Shown here one piece after another: positions 42,952 to 52,035 of a DNA stretch of 64,000 nt (position 1 is the first letter of the stretch; every line of letters begins with the position of its first letter). The stretch covers positions 310,001-374,000 of the forward strand of contig NZ_CP015453.1 in the NCBI RefSeq assembly GCF_003096095.1, written 5' to 3'. This stretch comes from Dietzia psychralcaliphila. Lineage in GTDB: Bacteria; Actinomycetota; Actinomycetes; Mycobacteriales; Mycobacteriaceae. A program made the translations under genes and the position numbers. The notes under the pieces are model-generated. The model had not been told where the DNA came from, did no database searches, and was given only the letters and a program-made list of their open reading frames with translations.

Positions 42952-44898
42952 GTGGAGTTCGAGCAGTACCACGACGCCAGCGGGGCGATCGTCATCCCTG
43001 ATCGCACCACCCTGGTCGACTTCGTCGAATCCAACGTCTCCGCAGCACGCCGGGACCCCGCGGCGGACGGGCTGATCTATCGCTACATCGACTACTCGTC
43101 GTCGCGCCAGGGCGAGGTCGCCGAGCTCTCGTGGTCGGACTTCGGTGACCGTCTCTACGCGATCGCCGCACGACTGCAGCAGGTGGCGGAGCGGGGAGAC
43201 CGCGTGGCCATCCTCGCGCCCCAGGGGCTCGACTACATCGTCTCGTTCTTCGCCGCCATCCACGCCGGACTCACCGCCGTCCCGTTGTTCGACCCGGACG
43301 AACCCGGTCACCACGACCGACTCCACGCGGTCCTCGGCGACTGCACGCCGTCCGTCATCCTCACCTCCACCGAGTCGGCGGCGGGGGTCCGCAAGCTCTT
43401 CCGCGACCTGCCCGCCCGGGAACGACCGCGCACCGTCGCCGTCGACGCGATCCCGGCCGAGCTGGGCTCGGGGTGGACGCGCCCCGAGCTCGGCGCGGAC
43501 GACATCGCCTACCTGCAGTACACCTCCGGTTCGACCCGCGTCCCGGCGGGCGTGGAGATCACGCACCGCAACGTCGTCACCAACGTCATGCAGCTCTTCG
43601 ACGGTCTGGGCCTGACCCGGGCCTCCCGCGGCGTCACCTGGCTGCCGCTGTTCCACGACATGGGTCTGCTCACCGTGATCCTGCCCGCGATGGGCGGCGC
43701 CACCATCACCGTGATGAGCCCCCGGGCCTTCGTCCAGCGGCCCGGCCGCTGGGTCACCCAGCTGGGCGCCATGTCGGACGGCGACGGTGTCTTCGCCGCC
43801 GCACCCAACTTCGCGTTCGAGCACGCGGCCCGCCGTGGCCTACCCCGGGAGGGCGAGTCGCTCGACCTCTCGGGCGTCACCAGCATCATCAACGGTTCCG
43901 AGCCGGTCACCCCCGCCTCGATGCGCGCGTTCAACGAGGCGTTCGCCCCGTACGGACTGGCGCCGACCGCGATCAAGCCCTCCTACGGCATGGCGGAGGC
44001 GACGCTCTTCGTCTCCTCCCCCCGCAAGGACGACGAGGCGATCGTCATCCACGTGGACCGGGAGGATCTCAACAAGGGCGTCATGACCGTTCTCGATCCC
44101 GACCGGGTGGAGGGCAACGAGGACGCCATCCCACAGGTGGCGTGCGGGTACGTGGCACCCAGCCAGTGGGCCGTCATCGTCGAGCCCGGTGTCGACGAGA
44201 CGACGGGCGAACACGACGGCAGGGGACGCGAACTCCCCGAGGGGCGGGTCGGGGAGATCTGGCTGTACGGCACCAACGTCGGGCGGGCCTACTGGGGCCG
44301 GCCGGACGAGTCCGAGGCCACGTTCGGGAACATGCTCTCGGAGCGACTCCCGGAGCACTCGAGGACGGTGCGCGAGTTCGGCACCGTCCCCGAGGACGCC
44401 CGGTGGCTCCGCACCGGTGACTTCGGCGCCTACGTGGACGGGCAGCTCTACATCACCGGGCGGGTCAAGGATCTGGTGATCGTCGCCGGGCGCAACCACT
44501 ACCCGCAGGATCTCGAGAACACCGCCCAGGACGCCTCCGCCTCGCTGCGTCCGGGATTCGTTGCCGCGTTCTCCGTCCCGGCCAACCAGCTCCCGATCGA
44601 CGCCCGTAACGGCGCCGTGATCCCCACCGATGACTCCTCGGAGACCCTCGTGGTGGTGGGCGAGCGCGCCCCCGGCGCGGGCAAGGCGGATCCCGGCCCC
44701 ATCGCGGACGCCGTCCGCTCGGCCATCTCGGCGAGACACGGCGTCACGGCCCAGGACGTGATCCTGGTGCCCGCCGGGTCCATCCCCCGTACCTCCAGCG
44801 GCAAGATCGCCCGCCGCGCCTGCAAGACCGCCTACGTCGACGGCACGCTGCGGGGAGGTCACCAACAGACCGCCTTCCCCGACGAGCCGGCGGAGTAG
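42952..44898 (+). CDS. fadD32: Long-chain fatty acyl-AMP ligase
   Basis: This 648-residue enzyme activates the meromycolic acid as acyl-AMP and loads it on Pks13. It has the adenylate-forming motifs YTSGSTRVPAG (from residue 190), a SYGMAEATL block, RTGDFG and SSGKIARRACK at the C-terminus. The long inserted loops typical of FAALs are present. GTG 42952 follows ACGGAG at 8 bp and the product starts MEFEQYHDASG, matching the position of the mycobacterial N-terminus; earlier in-frame starts (TTG 42886, ATG 42898) are unnecessary. It lies directly before pks13, the enzyme it feeds. Confidence 0.96.
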   Translation: MEFEQYHDASGAIVIPDRTTLVDFVESNVSAARRDPAADGLIYRYIDYSSSRQGEVAELSWSDFGDRLYAIAARLQQVAERGDRVAILAPQGLDYIVSFFAAIHAGLTAVPLFDPDEPGHHDRLHAVLGDCTPSVILTSTESAAGVRKLFRDLPARERPRTVAVDAIPAELGSGWTRPELGADDIAYLQYTSGSTRVPAGVEITHRNVVTNVMQLFDGLGLTRASRGVTWLPLFHDMGLLTVILPAMGGATITVMSPRAFVQRPGRWVTQLGAMSDGDGVFAAAPNFAFEHAARRGLPREGESLDLSGVTSIINGSEPVTPASMRAFNEAFAPYGLAPTAIKPSYGMAEATLFVSSPRKDDEAIVIHVDREDLNKGVMTVLDPDRVEGNEDAIPQVACGYVAPSQWAVIVEPGVDETTGEHDGRGRELPEGRVGEIWLYGTNVGRAYWGRPDESEATFGNMLSERLPEHSRTVREFGTVPEDARWLRTGDFGAYVDGQLYITGRVKDLVIVAGRNHYPQDLENTAQDASASLRPGFVAAFSVPANQLPIDARNGAVIPTDDSSETLVVVGERAPGAGKADPGPIADAVRSAISARHGVTAQDVILVPAGSIPRTSSGKIARRACKTAYVDGTLRGGHQQTAFPDEPAE

Positions 44899-44985
44899 TT
44901 TCGGGGCCGGTTCACGGCACCACAAGTGCTCGGCGGCGACGGGCGGGCACTCCGGACGAGACCCGATGGAAAGGCGATCCCCACG

Positions 44986-47900
44986 ATGGCACAGAGCGAG
45001 ATGACCGTAGTAGAGCTCCGCGACTGGTTGCGGGGTTGGGTCTCCCGGGCCACCGGGCTCGACGTCGCCAAGGTGACCGACGATCGCTCCCTCGAGGAGT
45101 TCGGACTGTCCTCCCGCGACGCCGTGACGCTGTCGGCGGATCTCGAGGACCTGCTCGGTCGCCCCCTGGACGCCACGGTCGCCTACCAGCACCCCACCAT
45201 CGCCTCCCTCGCCGAGTACGTGGTCAACGGACCGGCCGAGCTCGACGAGCCCGCCGACCTGCACACCTTCCGCCACCGTGGGGCCGGCATGGAGTTCGAC
45301 GTCGCCGTGATCGGGTTCGCCACCCGGTTCCCCGGGGGTGCGGACTCGCCCGAGGCCACGTGGGAGCTGCTGGCCGAGGGTCGGGACGCCACCAGCCCGC
45401 GCCCGGCGACCCGCTGGTCCGAGTGGGCGGGTGACGCCTACGTCCAGCAGGTCCTCGCCGAGGCCCCGGACCGGGGCGGGTGGCTCGACGACACGGAGGT
45501 GCGGGACTTCGACGCGGAGTTCTTCGGCATGAGTCCGCGCGAGGCCGAGATGGTCGACCCGCAGCAGCGTCTCGCGCTCGAACTCACCTGGGAGGCCCTC
45601 GAGCACGCGCACCTGCCCGCGAGCAACCTCAAGGGCCACGAGGTGGGTGTGTTCATCGGCTCGTCCTCCAGCGACTACCAGGTGTTCCTCACCTCCGATT
45701 CCGCCGCCGCCTCCCCGTACGCGGTCACCGGTGCCTCCAACTCGATCATCTCCAACCGTGTCTCGTACACGTTCGACTTCCGCGGCCCCTCGATGACCCT
45801 GGACACCGCGTGCTCGACGTCGCTGGTCGCGATCCACGAGGCCGTCAACTCTCTGCGGCTGCACGAGTCCGACCTGGCCGTGGCCGGGGGCGTCAACATG
45901 ATGCTGGCGCCCGCCGCCACCATGGGTTTCGCCAAGACCGGCGCCGCGCTCAGCCCGGACGGCCGCATCAAGGCCTTCTCCTCCGACGCCAACGGGATCT
46001 GCCGCGCGGAGGGTGGGGGACTGTTCATCCTGAAGCGCCTGTCCGAGGCCGAACGGGACGGGGACGAGGTCCTCGCCGTCATCAAGGGGTCCGCCGTCAA
46101 CTCCGACGGTCGTTCCAATGGCATGACCGCCCCCAACCCGGACGCCCAGGTCGCGGTCCTGCGCCAGGCCTACGCCGACGCCGGAGTGGACCCGAGGGAC
46201 GTGGACTACATCGAGGCCCACGGCACGGGCACGATCCTCGGCGACCCCATCGAGGCCACCGCCATCGGACAGGTGCTCGGCCGCGGCCGTGACGCCGACC
46301 GGCCGACCCTGCTGGGGTCGGCCAAGACCAACTTCGGGCACATGGAGTCGGCGGCCGGCGCCGCCGGACTGGCCAAGATCATCCTGGGGATGGGTCACGA
46401 TTCGCTCCCGCCCACGCTCAACTTCGCCGGCCCCAACCCGTACATCGACTTCGACGCGGCCCGGCTGAGCGTCGTCACCGAGAACCGTCCGTGGCCGCGC
46501 TACAGCGGACGGGCGATCGCGGGCGTCTCCGGGTTCGGTTTCGGCGGCACCAACGCGCACGTCGTGGTCTCGGAGTACCAGCCCACCCCGGTCCGGGTCC
46601 CGGATGCGCCGGACGCCGAGGTCGACGCGGCCCGGGTCGCCGAGGCCCCGACCGCCGACGCGCAGTCCGCGTCCACGGGAGGCCGGACCGCCGACACCCC
46701 GGCCGCCGCGCCGGAGGACGACGTGGCGCGCAGTGTCGCCGAGGCGGTCCGCCGCAATGCCGAGGACCTCGCCACGACCGGCACCTCCGCCCCCGGCCCG
46801 TCCGCGACCGTGTTCGTGGTGTCCGGGTCGTTGCCCTCACGCCGCAAGTCCACCGCCGGACAGCTGGCCGACTGGCTCGAGACGCAGGACGACTCCGTGG
46901 ACCTCGGTGCCGTCGCGCGCACCCTCGCCACGCGCAACCACGGTCGCTCCCGCGGTGCCGTCGTCGGTCACACCCGCACCGAGCTGGTGGCCGGGCTGCG
47001 CGCTCTGGCGGCCGGTGACCCCGGCCCCGGTGTCTTCAGCGCGGACGCCCCCGCCGGCACGGGCGACGTCTGGGTGTTCTCGGGCTTCGGCGCCCAGCAC
47101 CGCAAGATGGCCAAGGAGCTGTACCTGTCCAACCCGCTGTTCGCCTCGTGCCTGGACGCGGTGGACGAGCTCATCGACTTCGAGGCCGGCTACCGGATGG
47201 TCGAGATGTTCCTCGACGACTCGGTCACCTACGAGGTGGAGAACGCCCAGGTCGGCATCTTCGCCGTCCAGGTCGCGCTGATCGACACCCTCAAGGCGCT
47301 GGGCGCCAAGCCGGAGGCCGTCATCGGCCATTCCATGGGCGAGGTCGCCGCCGCCTACGCGGCCGGCGGTCTGAGCCTGGAGGACGCGGTGCGCGTGATC
47401 TGCGTGCGCTCGCGCCTCATGGGCGACGCCGAGCAGCAGGTCTCAGACGAGGACGCCGGCGCCATGGCGCTGGTCGAGTACTCGGCCGAGGAGATCGCGC
47501 AGATCATCGCCGACAACCCGCAGTTCGCCTCGATCGAACCGGCCGTCTACGCCGCTCCCACCCACACCACGGTCGGAGGCCGGGCCAAGCCCGTCGCTGA
47601 GTTCGTGGCCTGGGTCGAGGAGCAGGGCAAGTTCGCCCGCCAGCTGCAGGTCCGGGGCGCCGGGCACACCTCCGACGTCGACATGCTGCTGGGCGAGTTG
47701 GCCGCCGAGATCGCGGGCCTGGAGCCGCGCGAACTCACCTCCGGTCTGTTCTCCTCGGTGGACCGCGAGACCTTCTACCGCGCCGGCCACGAGCCGATCC
47801 ACGCGGAGGAGTACTGGGTCAAGGGCATGCGGCACTCGGTGTGGTTCACCCACGCCGTGCGCAAGGCGGTCGAGGCCGGGTACGTGACGTTCCTGGAGTT

Positions 47901-50109
47901 CGCGCCCAACCCGGTCGCCGCGATGTCCGTGGCGGCGACCTGCTTCGACGCCGGCCTGATGGAGCCCAACCTGCTCCACACGCTCAAGCGCAAGGAGTCC
48001 GAGGCCGACACCCTGCTCCACGCGATCGCGCAGCTGTACGTCCACGGCCACGAGGTCAACATGGACCAGGTCGTGGAGATGCTGCACGGCTACGTCACCG
48101 GCCCCGGGCGCTACGCGGCGGTGCCGGGCACGGCGTGGAAGCGGCGCACGCTGTGGCCGACCGTCACCGCCGGCGGCGGGTCGGGAGAGGGCCGCATGCC
48201 CGGCTCCCACGTCGCGCTGCCCGACGGCCGCCACGCGTGGCAGGTCCGCGCCGAGGTCGTGCCGAGTGTCGACGCGTTGATGACGGCCGCGGCCGCGTCC
48301 GTCGTCGAGGGCGCCGTCCTCACCGCCGTCCACCGCCCAGGCGTGCTCCCGGTCGCGGGAGCGGTCACCACCACCATGACGCCGCACCCCGGTGGCGCCT
48401 CGCTGCAGGTGCACGCGCACACCGGTGACGGAACCGCGCCGTCCTTCGCCCTGGTCGCCGAATGTGCGGTGAGCGGTGGCACGCCGATCGATCCTGAGGA
48501 CCGACCGGGGCCGCACTACGTGTCTGCCGAGTCCGACGCGCCGGTGGTGGACACCGATGACGACGACGACGAGTCGGACAACCGCTGGAACCCGGACGGT
48601 GACGAGTCGATCGGCGACCGCCTGGCCCGGATCGTCGGTTCCTCGATGGGGTACAGCCCCGACGACCTGCCGCGGGAGCTCCCGCTGCTAGATCTGGGAC
48701 TGGACTCGCTCATGGCGGTGCGGATCAAGAACCGGGTCGAGCACGAATTCTCCATCCCGCCGCTCGAACTGCAGGCGATGCGGGACGCCTCGATGAACGA
48801 CGTCGTGCAGATGGTGACCTTCGCCGTGGAGAACCCGGACGAGGTCGGCGAGCTCGCGGCCAAGCAGGCCCGGGGGGAGGGCGTGGTCGACGTCGCCGCC
48901 CTGAGAGGCGATGCGCCTGCCGCTGGTGACGCTGCTGAAAGTGACTCTGCTGGAAGTGACTCTGCTGGAAGTGGCGCTGCAGAGGGCGTCGAGGCCGGCG
49001 GGTCCGCCTCCGCCGAGGTCGCCATCGCGCCCCGTGACGACACCGAGCGGATGGCCTTCGGCGCGTGGGCCGTGGTCACCGGAGCGGCGGCACCCGGGGT
49101 GACCGGGACGCTGCCGGCGCTGGACGAGTCCACCCTGACCGCACTGGCCGAGCGGCTGTCGACCCGCTGTGGCGGCGAGATCAACGCCGGGCAACTGGCC
49201 GGGGCGGGGACGATCGCGGAGGTCGCCGACCTGCTGCGCCCGTTCACCGAGGTCGCGGTCGAGGGCAACGTCCGAGTCCTGCGCGAGGGCTCCGCCGACA
49301 GCACCCCCCTGTTCCTGTTCCACGCCGCCGGCGGTTCGTCGTTCGTGTACGAACCGTTGGTCGATCGCCTGGACGGTGACACCCCGGTCTACGGCGTCGA
49401 GCGCACCGAGGGACCGCTGGAGGAGCGGGCCGCCGGTTACCTGGACAGGATCCGGGAGATCGCCTCGGGGCGTCCCGTCGCGCTCGGTGGCTGGTCCTTC
49501 GGTGGGGCCCTGGCCGTCGAGGTCGCCCGCCAGCTGCGGGCCGCGGACGACGTGGTCGCACTGGTGGCCCTCCTGGACACCGTGCAGCCGTCCGACCCGA
49601 TCCCGGACACGCTCGACGAGGCGGAGGCGCGGTGGAAGCGGTACTCCGAGTTCGCCAAGCGGACCTACGGATTGGACGTGGAGGTGCCGAGGGACTTCCT
49701 GGCCGAGCACGGTGAGGACGGCGTGCTGGGGATGCTCCTCGAGGGGCTGGGCGCCGAGGCGAACGCCATGGGCGGCGGGGTCATCGAGCACCAGCGGGCC
49801 AGCTTCGTCGACAATCGCATCCTCCAGAGCGCGGACCTGTCCGCGTGGTCCGGGGTGGGCGCCGAGGTGTCGTTCGTGCTCTACCGAGCGGAGCGGATGC
49901 ACGAGGGCGCGATCGAGCTCGAGCCCCGCTACGCGCACGTCGACCCCGACGGGGGCTGGGCCCGGATCGTGTCCGATCTGGAGGTGGTCCAGCTGAAGGG
50001 TGACCACCTCGCGGTGGTCGACGAACCGGTGGTCGGTACGGTCGGTAGGCATCTGGCGCGTCGACTCTCGGAGATCGACGCGGGAGTACTGAAGGGATCG
50101 GACGCGTGA
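44986..50109 (+). CDS. pks13: Condensing polyketide synthase for mycolic acids
   Basis: This 1707-residue modular synthase condenses the meromycolyl chain with a carboxylated alpha chain to give alpha-alkyl-beta-ketoacids. The domains in order are N-terminal ACP (Ser43 in GLSSRD), KS (Cys276 in DTACSTS, then HGTGT and NFGH), AT (Ser783 in GHSMGE), a second ACP (Ser1241 in GLDSLMAV), and a C-terminal thioesterase (Ser1504 in GWSFGG). All key residues are intact. The linker before the thioesterase holds four 15-bp repeats with unusual codons. ATG 44986 is preceded by GGAAAGG about 11 bp upstream. The stop overlaps accD4 as GTGA. Confidence 0.97.
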   Translation: MAQSEMTVVELRDWLRGWVSRATGLDVAKVTDDRSLEEFGLSSRDAVTLSADLEDLLGRPLDATVAYQHPTIASLAEYVVNGPAELDEPADLHTFRHRGAGMEFDVAVIGFATRFPGGADSPEATWELLAEGRDATSPRPATRWSEWAGDAYVQQVLAEAPDRGGWLDDTEVRDFDAEFFGMSPREAEMVDPQQRLALELTWEALEHAHLPASNLKGHEVGVFIGSSSSDYQVFLTSDSAAASPYAVTGASNSIISNRVSYTFDFRGPSMTLDTACSTSLVAIHEAVNSLRLHESDLAVAGGVNMMLAPAATMGFAKTGAALSPDGRIKAFSSDANGICRAEGGGLFILKRLSEAERDGDEVLAVIKGSAVNSDGRSNGMTAPNPDAQVAVLRQAYADAGVDPRDVDYIEAHGTGTILGDPIEATAIGQVLGRGRDADRPTLLGSAKTNFGHMESAAGAAGLAKIILGMGHDSLPPTLNFAGPNPYIDFDAARLSVVTENRPWPRYSGRAIAGVSGFGFGGTNAHVVVSEYQPTPVRVPDAPDAEVDAARVAEAPTADAQSASTGGRTADTPAAAPEDDVARSVAEAVRRNAEDLATTGTSAPGPSATVFVVSGSLPSRRKSTAGQLADWLETQDDSVDLGAVARTLATRNHGRSRGAVVGHTRTELVAGLRALAAGDPGPGVFSADAPAGTGDVWVFSGFGAQHRKMAKELYLSNPLFASCLDAVDELIDFEAGYRMVEMFLDDSVTYEVENAQVGIFAVQVALIDTLKALGAKPEAVIGHSMGEVAAAYAAGGLSLEDAVRVICVRSRLMGDAEQQVSDEDAGAMALVEYSAEEIAQIIADNPQFASIEPAVYAAPTHTTVGGRAKPVAEFVAWVEEQGKFARQLQVRGAGHTSDVDMLLGELAAEIAGLEPRELTSGLFSSVDRETFYRAGHEPIHAEEYWVKGMRHSVWFTHAVRKAVEAGYVTFLEFAPNPVAAMSVAATCFDAGLMEPNLLHTLKRKESEADTLLHAIAQLYVHGHEVNMDQVVEMLHGYVTGPGRYAAVPGTAWKRRTLWPTVTAGGGSGEGRMPGSHVALPDGRHAWQVRAEVVPSVDALMTAAAASVVEGAVLTAVHRPGVLPVAGAVTTTMTPHPGGASLQVHAHTGDGTAPSFALVAECAVSGGTPIDPEDRPGPHYVSAESDAPVVDTDDDDDESDNRWNPDGDESIGDRLARIVGSSMGYSPDDLPRELPLLDLGLDSLMAVRIKNRVEHEFSIPPLELQAMRDASMNDVVQMVTFAVENPDEVGELAAKQARGEGVVDVAALRGDAPAAGDAAESDSAGSDSAGSGAAEGVEAGGSASAEVAIAPRDDTERMAFGAWAVVTGAAAPGVTGTLPALDESTLTALAERLSTRCGGEINAGQLAGAGTIAEVADLLRPFTEVAVEGNVRVLREGSADSTPLFLFHAAGGSSFVYEPLVDRLDGDTPVYGVERTEGPLEERAAGYLDRIREIASGRPVALGGWSFGGALAVEVARQLRAADDVVALVALLDTVQPSDPIPDTLDEAEARWKRYSEFAKRTYGLDVEVPRDFLAEHGEDGVLGMLLEGLGAEANAMGGGVIEHQRASFVDNRILQSADLSAWSGVGAEVSFVLYRAERMHEGAIELEPRYAHVDPDGGWARIVSDLEVVQLKGDHLAVVDEPVVGTVGRHLARRLSEIDAGVLKGSDA
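48931..48990 (+). repeat. 15-bp repeat in the pks13 linker
   Basis: Four units with consensus TCTGCTGGAAGTGAC code S-A-G-S-D. The codons are AT-rich compared with the rest of pks13. Confidence 0.75.
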
Positions 50110-51659
50110 CGGCTAGGACCACCGCGGAGAAGCTCGCGGAACTGCGGGTCAAGACCGAGCAGGCCCGGGACCCGGGCAGCGAGCGGGCCAGGGCCCGGCG
50201 TGACGCCGCGGGCCACACGCCGCCGCGGGAGCGCATCGCGGAACTGCTCGATGCGGGCAGCTTCGTGGAGATGGGCCAGCTGGCCAAGGCGCCCGGGAGC
50301 CCGGACAACCCGTTCGGCGACGGTGTGGTGACCGGTCGCGGCACCATCGACGGCCGACCCGTGGTCGTGTACGCGCACGACAACACGGTGTTCGGCGGGT
50401 CCGTGGGCGAGGGCTTCGGTAAGAAGGTCTGCGCGATCATGGACTTCGCCCTCAAGGTGGGGTGCCCGATCATCGGGATCAACGACTCCGGTGGCGCCCG
50501 GGTCCAGGACGCGGTCACCTCGTTGGCCTACTACTCCGAGATCTCCAAGCGCCAGTACCCCGCGTCGGGGTACATCCCGCAGATCTCGATCATGCTGGGC
50601 AAGTGCGCCGGCGGCGCCGTCTACGCCCCCGTGACCACGGACTTCGTGGTGGCGGTCAAGGACCAGGCGTATATGTTCGTCACCGGCCCGGACGTGATCA
50701 AGCAGGTCACCGGCGAGGACATCTCCATGGAGGACCTCGGCTCCGCCCTGCAGCAGGCCAAGAACGGCAACGTCAACCACGTGGCCGTGAACGAGCACGA
50801 GGCCTTCATGTACGTGCGGAACCTGCTCAGCTTCATGCCCTCCTCGGCTGCGGAGAAGGCGCCGCGGATCAACCCCGGCCTCGAACCGGCACCCACCGGG
50901 TCCGACCTGGAACTCGACTCGATCATCCCGGATTCCGACAACGCGGCATACGACATGCACGATGTGCTCATCCGGATGTTCGACGACGGCGAGTTCGTCG
51001 AGACCTCGGGACAGTTCGCGCCCAACATCATCACCGGGTTCGCCCGGGTCGACGGTGAGTCGGTGGGCGTGGTCGCCAACCAGCCTCTACATCTGTCAGG
51101 TTCTTTGGATATCGACGCCTCGGAGAAGGCGACGCGGTTCATGATGCTCTGCGACGCCTACTCGATCCCGATCGTCTACGTGGTCGACACCCCCGGGTAC
51201 CTTCCGGGCGTGCAACAGGAGAAGCTCGGCATCATCCACCGTGGCGCCAAGATGGGCTACGCGGTCGCCGCGACATCCGTACCCAAGGTGACCTTCGTCG
51301 TCCGCAAGGCCTACGGCGGCGCCTACGCCGTGATGGGGTCCAAGAACCTCGGCGGCGACCTCAACTTCGCCTGGCCCACCGCGCGCATCGCGGTGATGGG
51401 GGCGGAGGGCGCGGTGGACCTGCTGCAGCGTCGTCAGATCGAGGAGGCCGGCCCGGAAGAGGGTCCCAAGCTCCGCAGGCAGCTGATCGACATGTACAAC
51501 GAGTTCATCGCGACGCCCTACTCGGCCGCCGAGCGTGGGTACATCGACGCGGTGATCGAGCCGTCGCAGACCCGCCTGGTGCTCCGCGGCGCGTTGGCCC
51601 AGCTGCGCGACAAGGTCCGCAACGAGCCCCCTCGCAAGCACCCCATCGCCCCGCTGTAG
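50106..51659 (+). CDS. accD4: Acyl-CoA carboxylase beta subunit (carboxyltransferase) for mycolate synthesis
   Basis: This 517-residue carboxyltransferase, with a biotin-carrying alpha subunit encoded elsewhere, carboxylates the long-chain acyl-CoA that pks13 condenses. Both crotonase-like halves are present, with GGARVQDAV, GKCAGGAVYAP and GGAYAVMGSKNLGGDL. The GTG start overlaps the pks13 stop by 4 bp. A stretch around 51083-51115 uses rare AT-rich codons unlike the rest of the gene and falls in a conserved region. A strong terminator follows. Confidence 0.94.
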   Translation: MTARTTAEKLAELRVKTEQARDPGSERARARRDAAGHTPPRERIAELLDAGSFVEMGQLAKAPGSPDNPFGDGVVTGRGTIDGRPVVVYAHDNTVFGGSVGEGFGKKVCAIMDFALKVGCPIIGINDSGGARVQDAVTSLAYYSEISKRQYPASGYIPQISIMLGKCAGGAVYAPVTTDFVVAVKDQAYMFVTGPDVIKQVTGEDISMEDLGSALQQAKNGNVNHVAVNEHEAFMYVRNLLSFMPSSAAEKAPRINPGLEPAPTGSDLELDSIIPDSDNAAYDMHDVLIRMFDDGEFVETSGQFAPNIITGFARVDGESVGVVANQPLHLSGSLDIDASEKATRFMMLCDAYSIPIVYVVDTPGYLPGVQQEKLGIIHRGAKMGYAVAATSVPKVTFVVRKAYGGAYAVMGSKNLGGDLNFAWPTARIAVMGAEGAVDLLQRRQIEEAGPEEGPKLRRQLIDMYNEFIATPYSAAERGYIDAVIEPSQTRLVLRGALAQLRDKVRNEPPRKHPIAPL

Positions 51660-51684
51660 TCCTCGGCGACGCAGCTGTCGTCCG

Positions 51685-51717
51685 ACCGGCCCGCCCTCGC
51701 TGAGGGCGGGCCGGTCC
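51685..51717. terminator. Terminator after accD4
   Basis: A perfect 15-bp stem (GACCGGCCCGCCCTC and complement) with a 3-nt loop, the strongest hairpin in the window. Confidence 0.8.
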
Positions 51718-51852
51718 TCGTCTGTGGCCATCCGCAACACGGCGTGTACTGCCGCGTTCTCCTCTGGGTGCTGCCCCTTCGGCTTGCGATGGCCGTATGC
51801 GCTTAGTCGGAGGGATCACGCTGGGGGAGTGGTCCATTCCGCCAGCGCACCG

Positions 51853-51960
51853 CAGCGGGACTGCGGACAGCGGGACTGCGGACAGAGGGACTGCGGACAG
51901 AGGGGCAGCGCGCAGAGGGGCAGCGCGCACACGGGCAGCGCAAGACAGCGGGGCAGCGCA
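51853..51960. repeat. 15-bp tandem repeat in a non-coding gap
   Basis: Six to seven units start CAGCGGGACTGCGGA and change stepwise to CAGAGGGGCAGCGCG, in the 376-bp gap between accD4 and the emb genes. Only the accD4 terminator and this array are seen in the gap; the ORFs across it lack a start signal and known similarity. Confidence 0.8.
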
Positions 51961-52035
51961 CCCGGCGTCGGATGCGCTGCCCCTTCGTCCCGGCAGGTCT
52001 CGGCTGGTCCCACGGGCCCCCGCCGGTAGCCCGGC

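Noticed and set aside
41038-43824. 928-codon minus-strand frame
   Set aside because: Overlaps five real plus-strand genes.
51853-51960. Possible CRISPR array
   Set aside because: Repeats are 15 bp, contiguous and without unique spacers; no cas gene is near.
51724-52029. 101-codon frame over the 15-bp repeats
   Set aside because: No ribosome site, and the product is only the translation of a repeat. The same tract is open in other frames.
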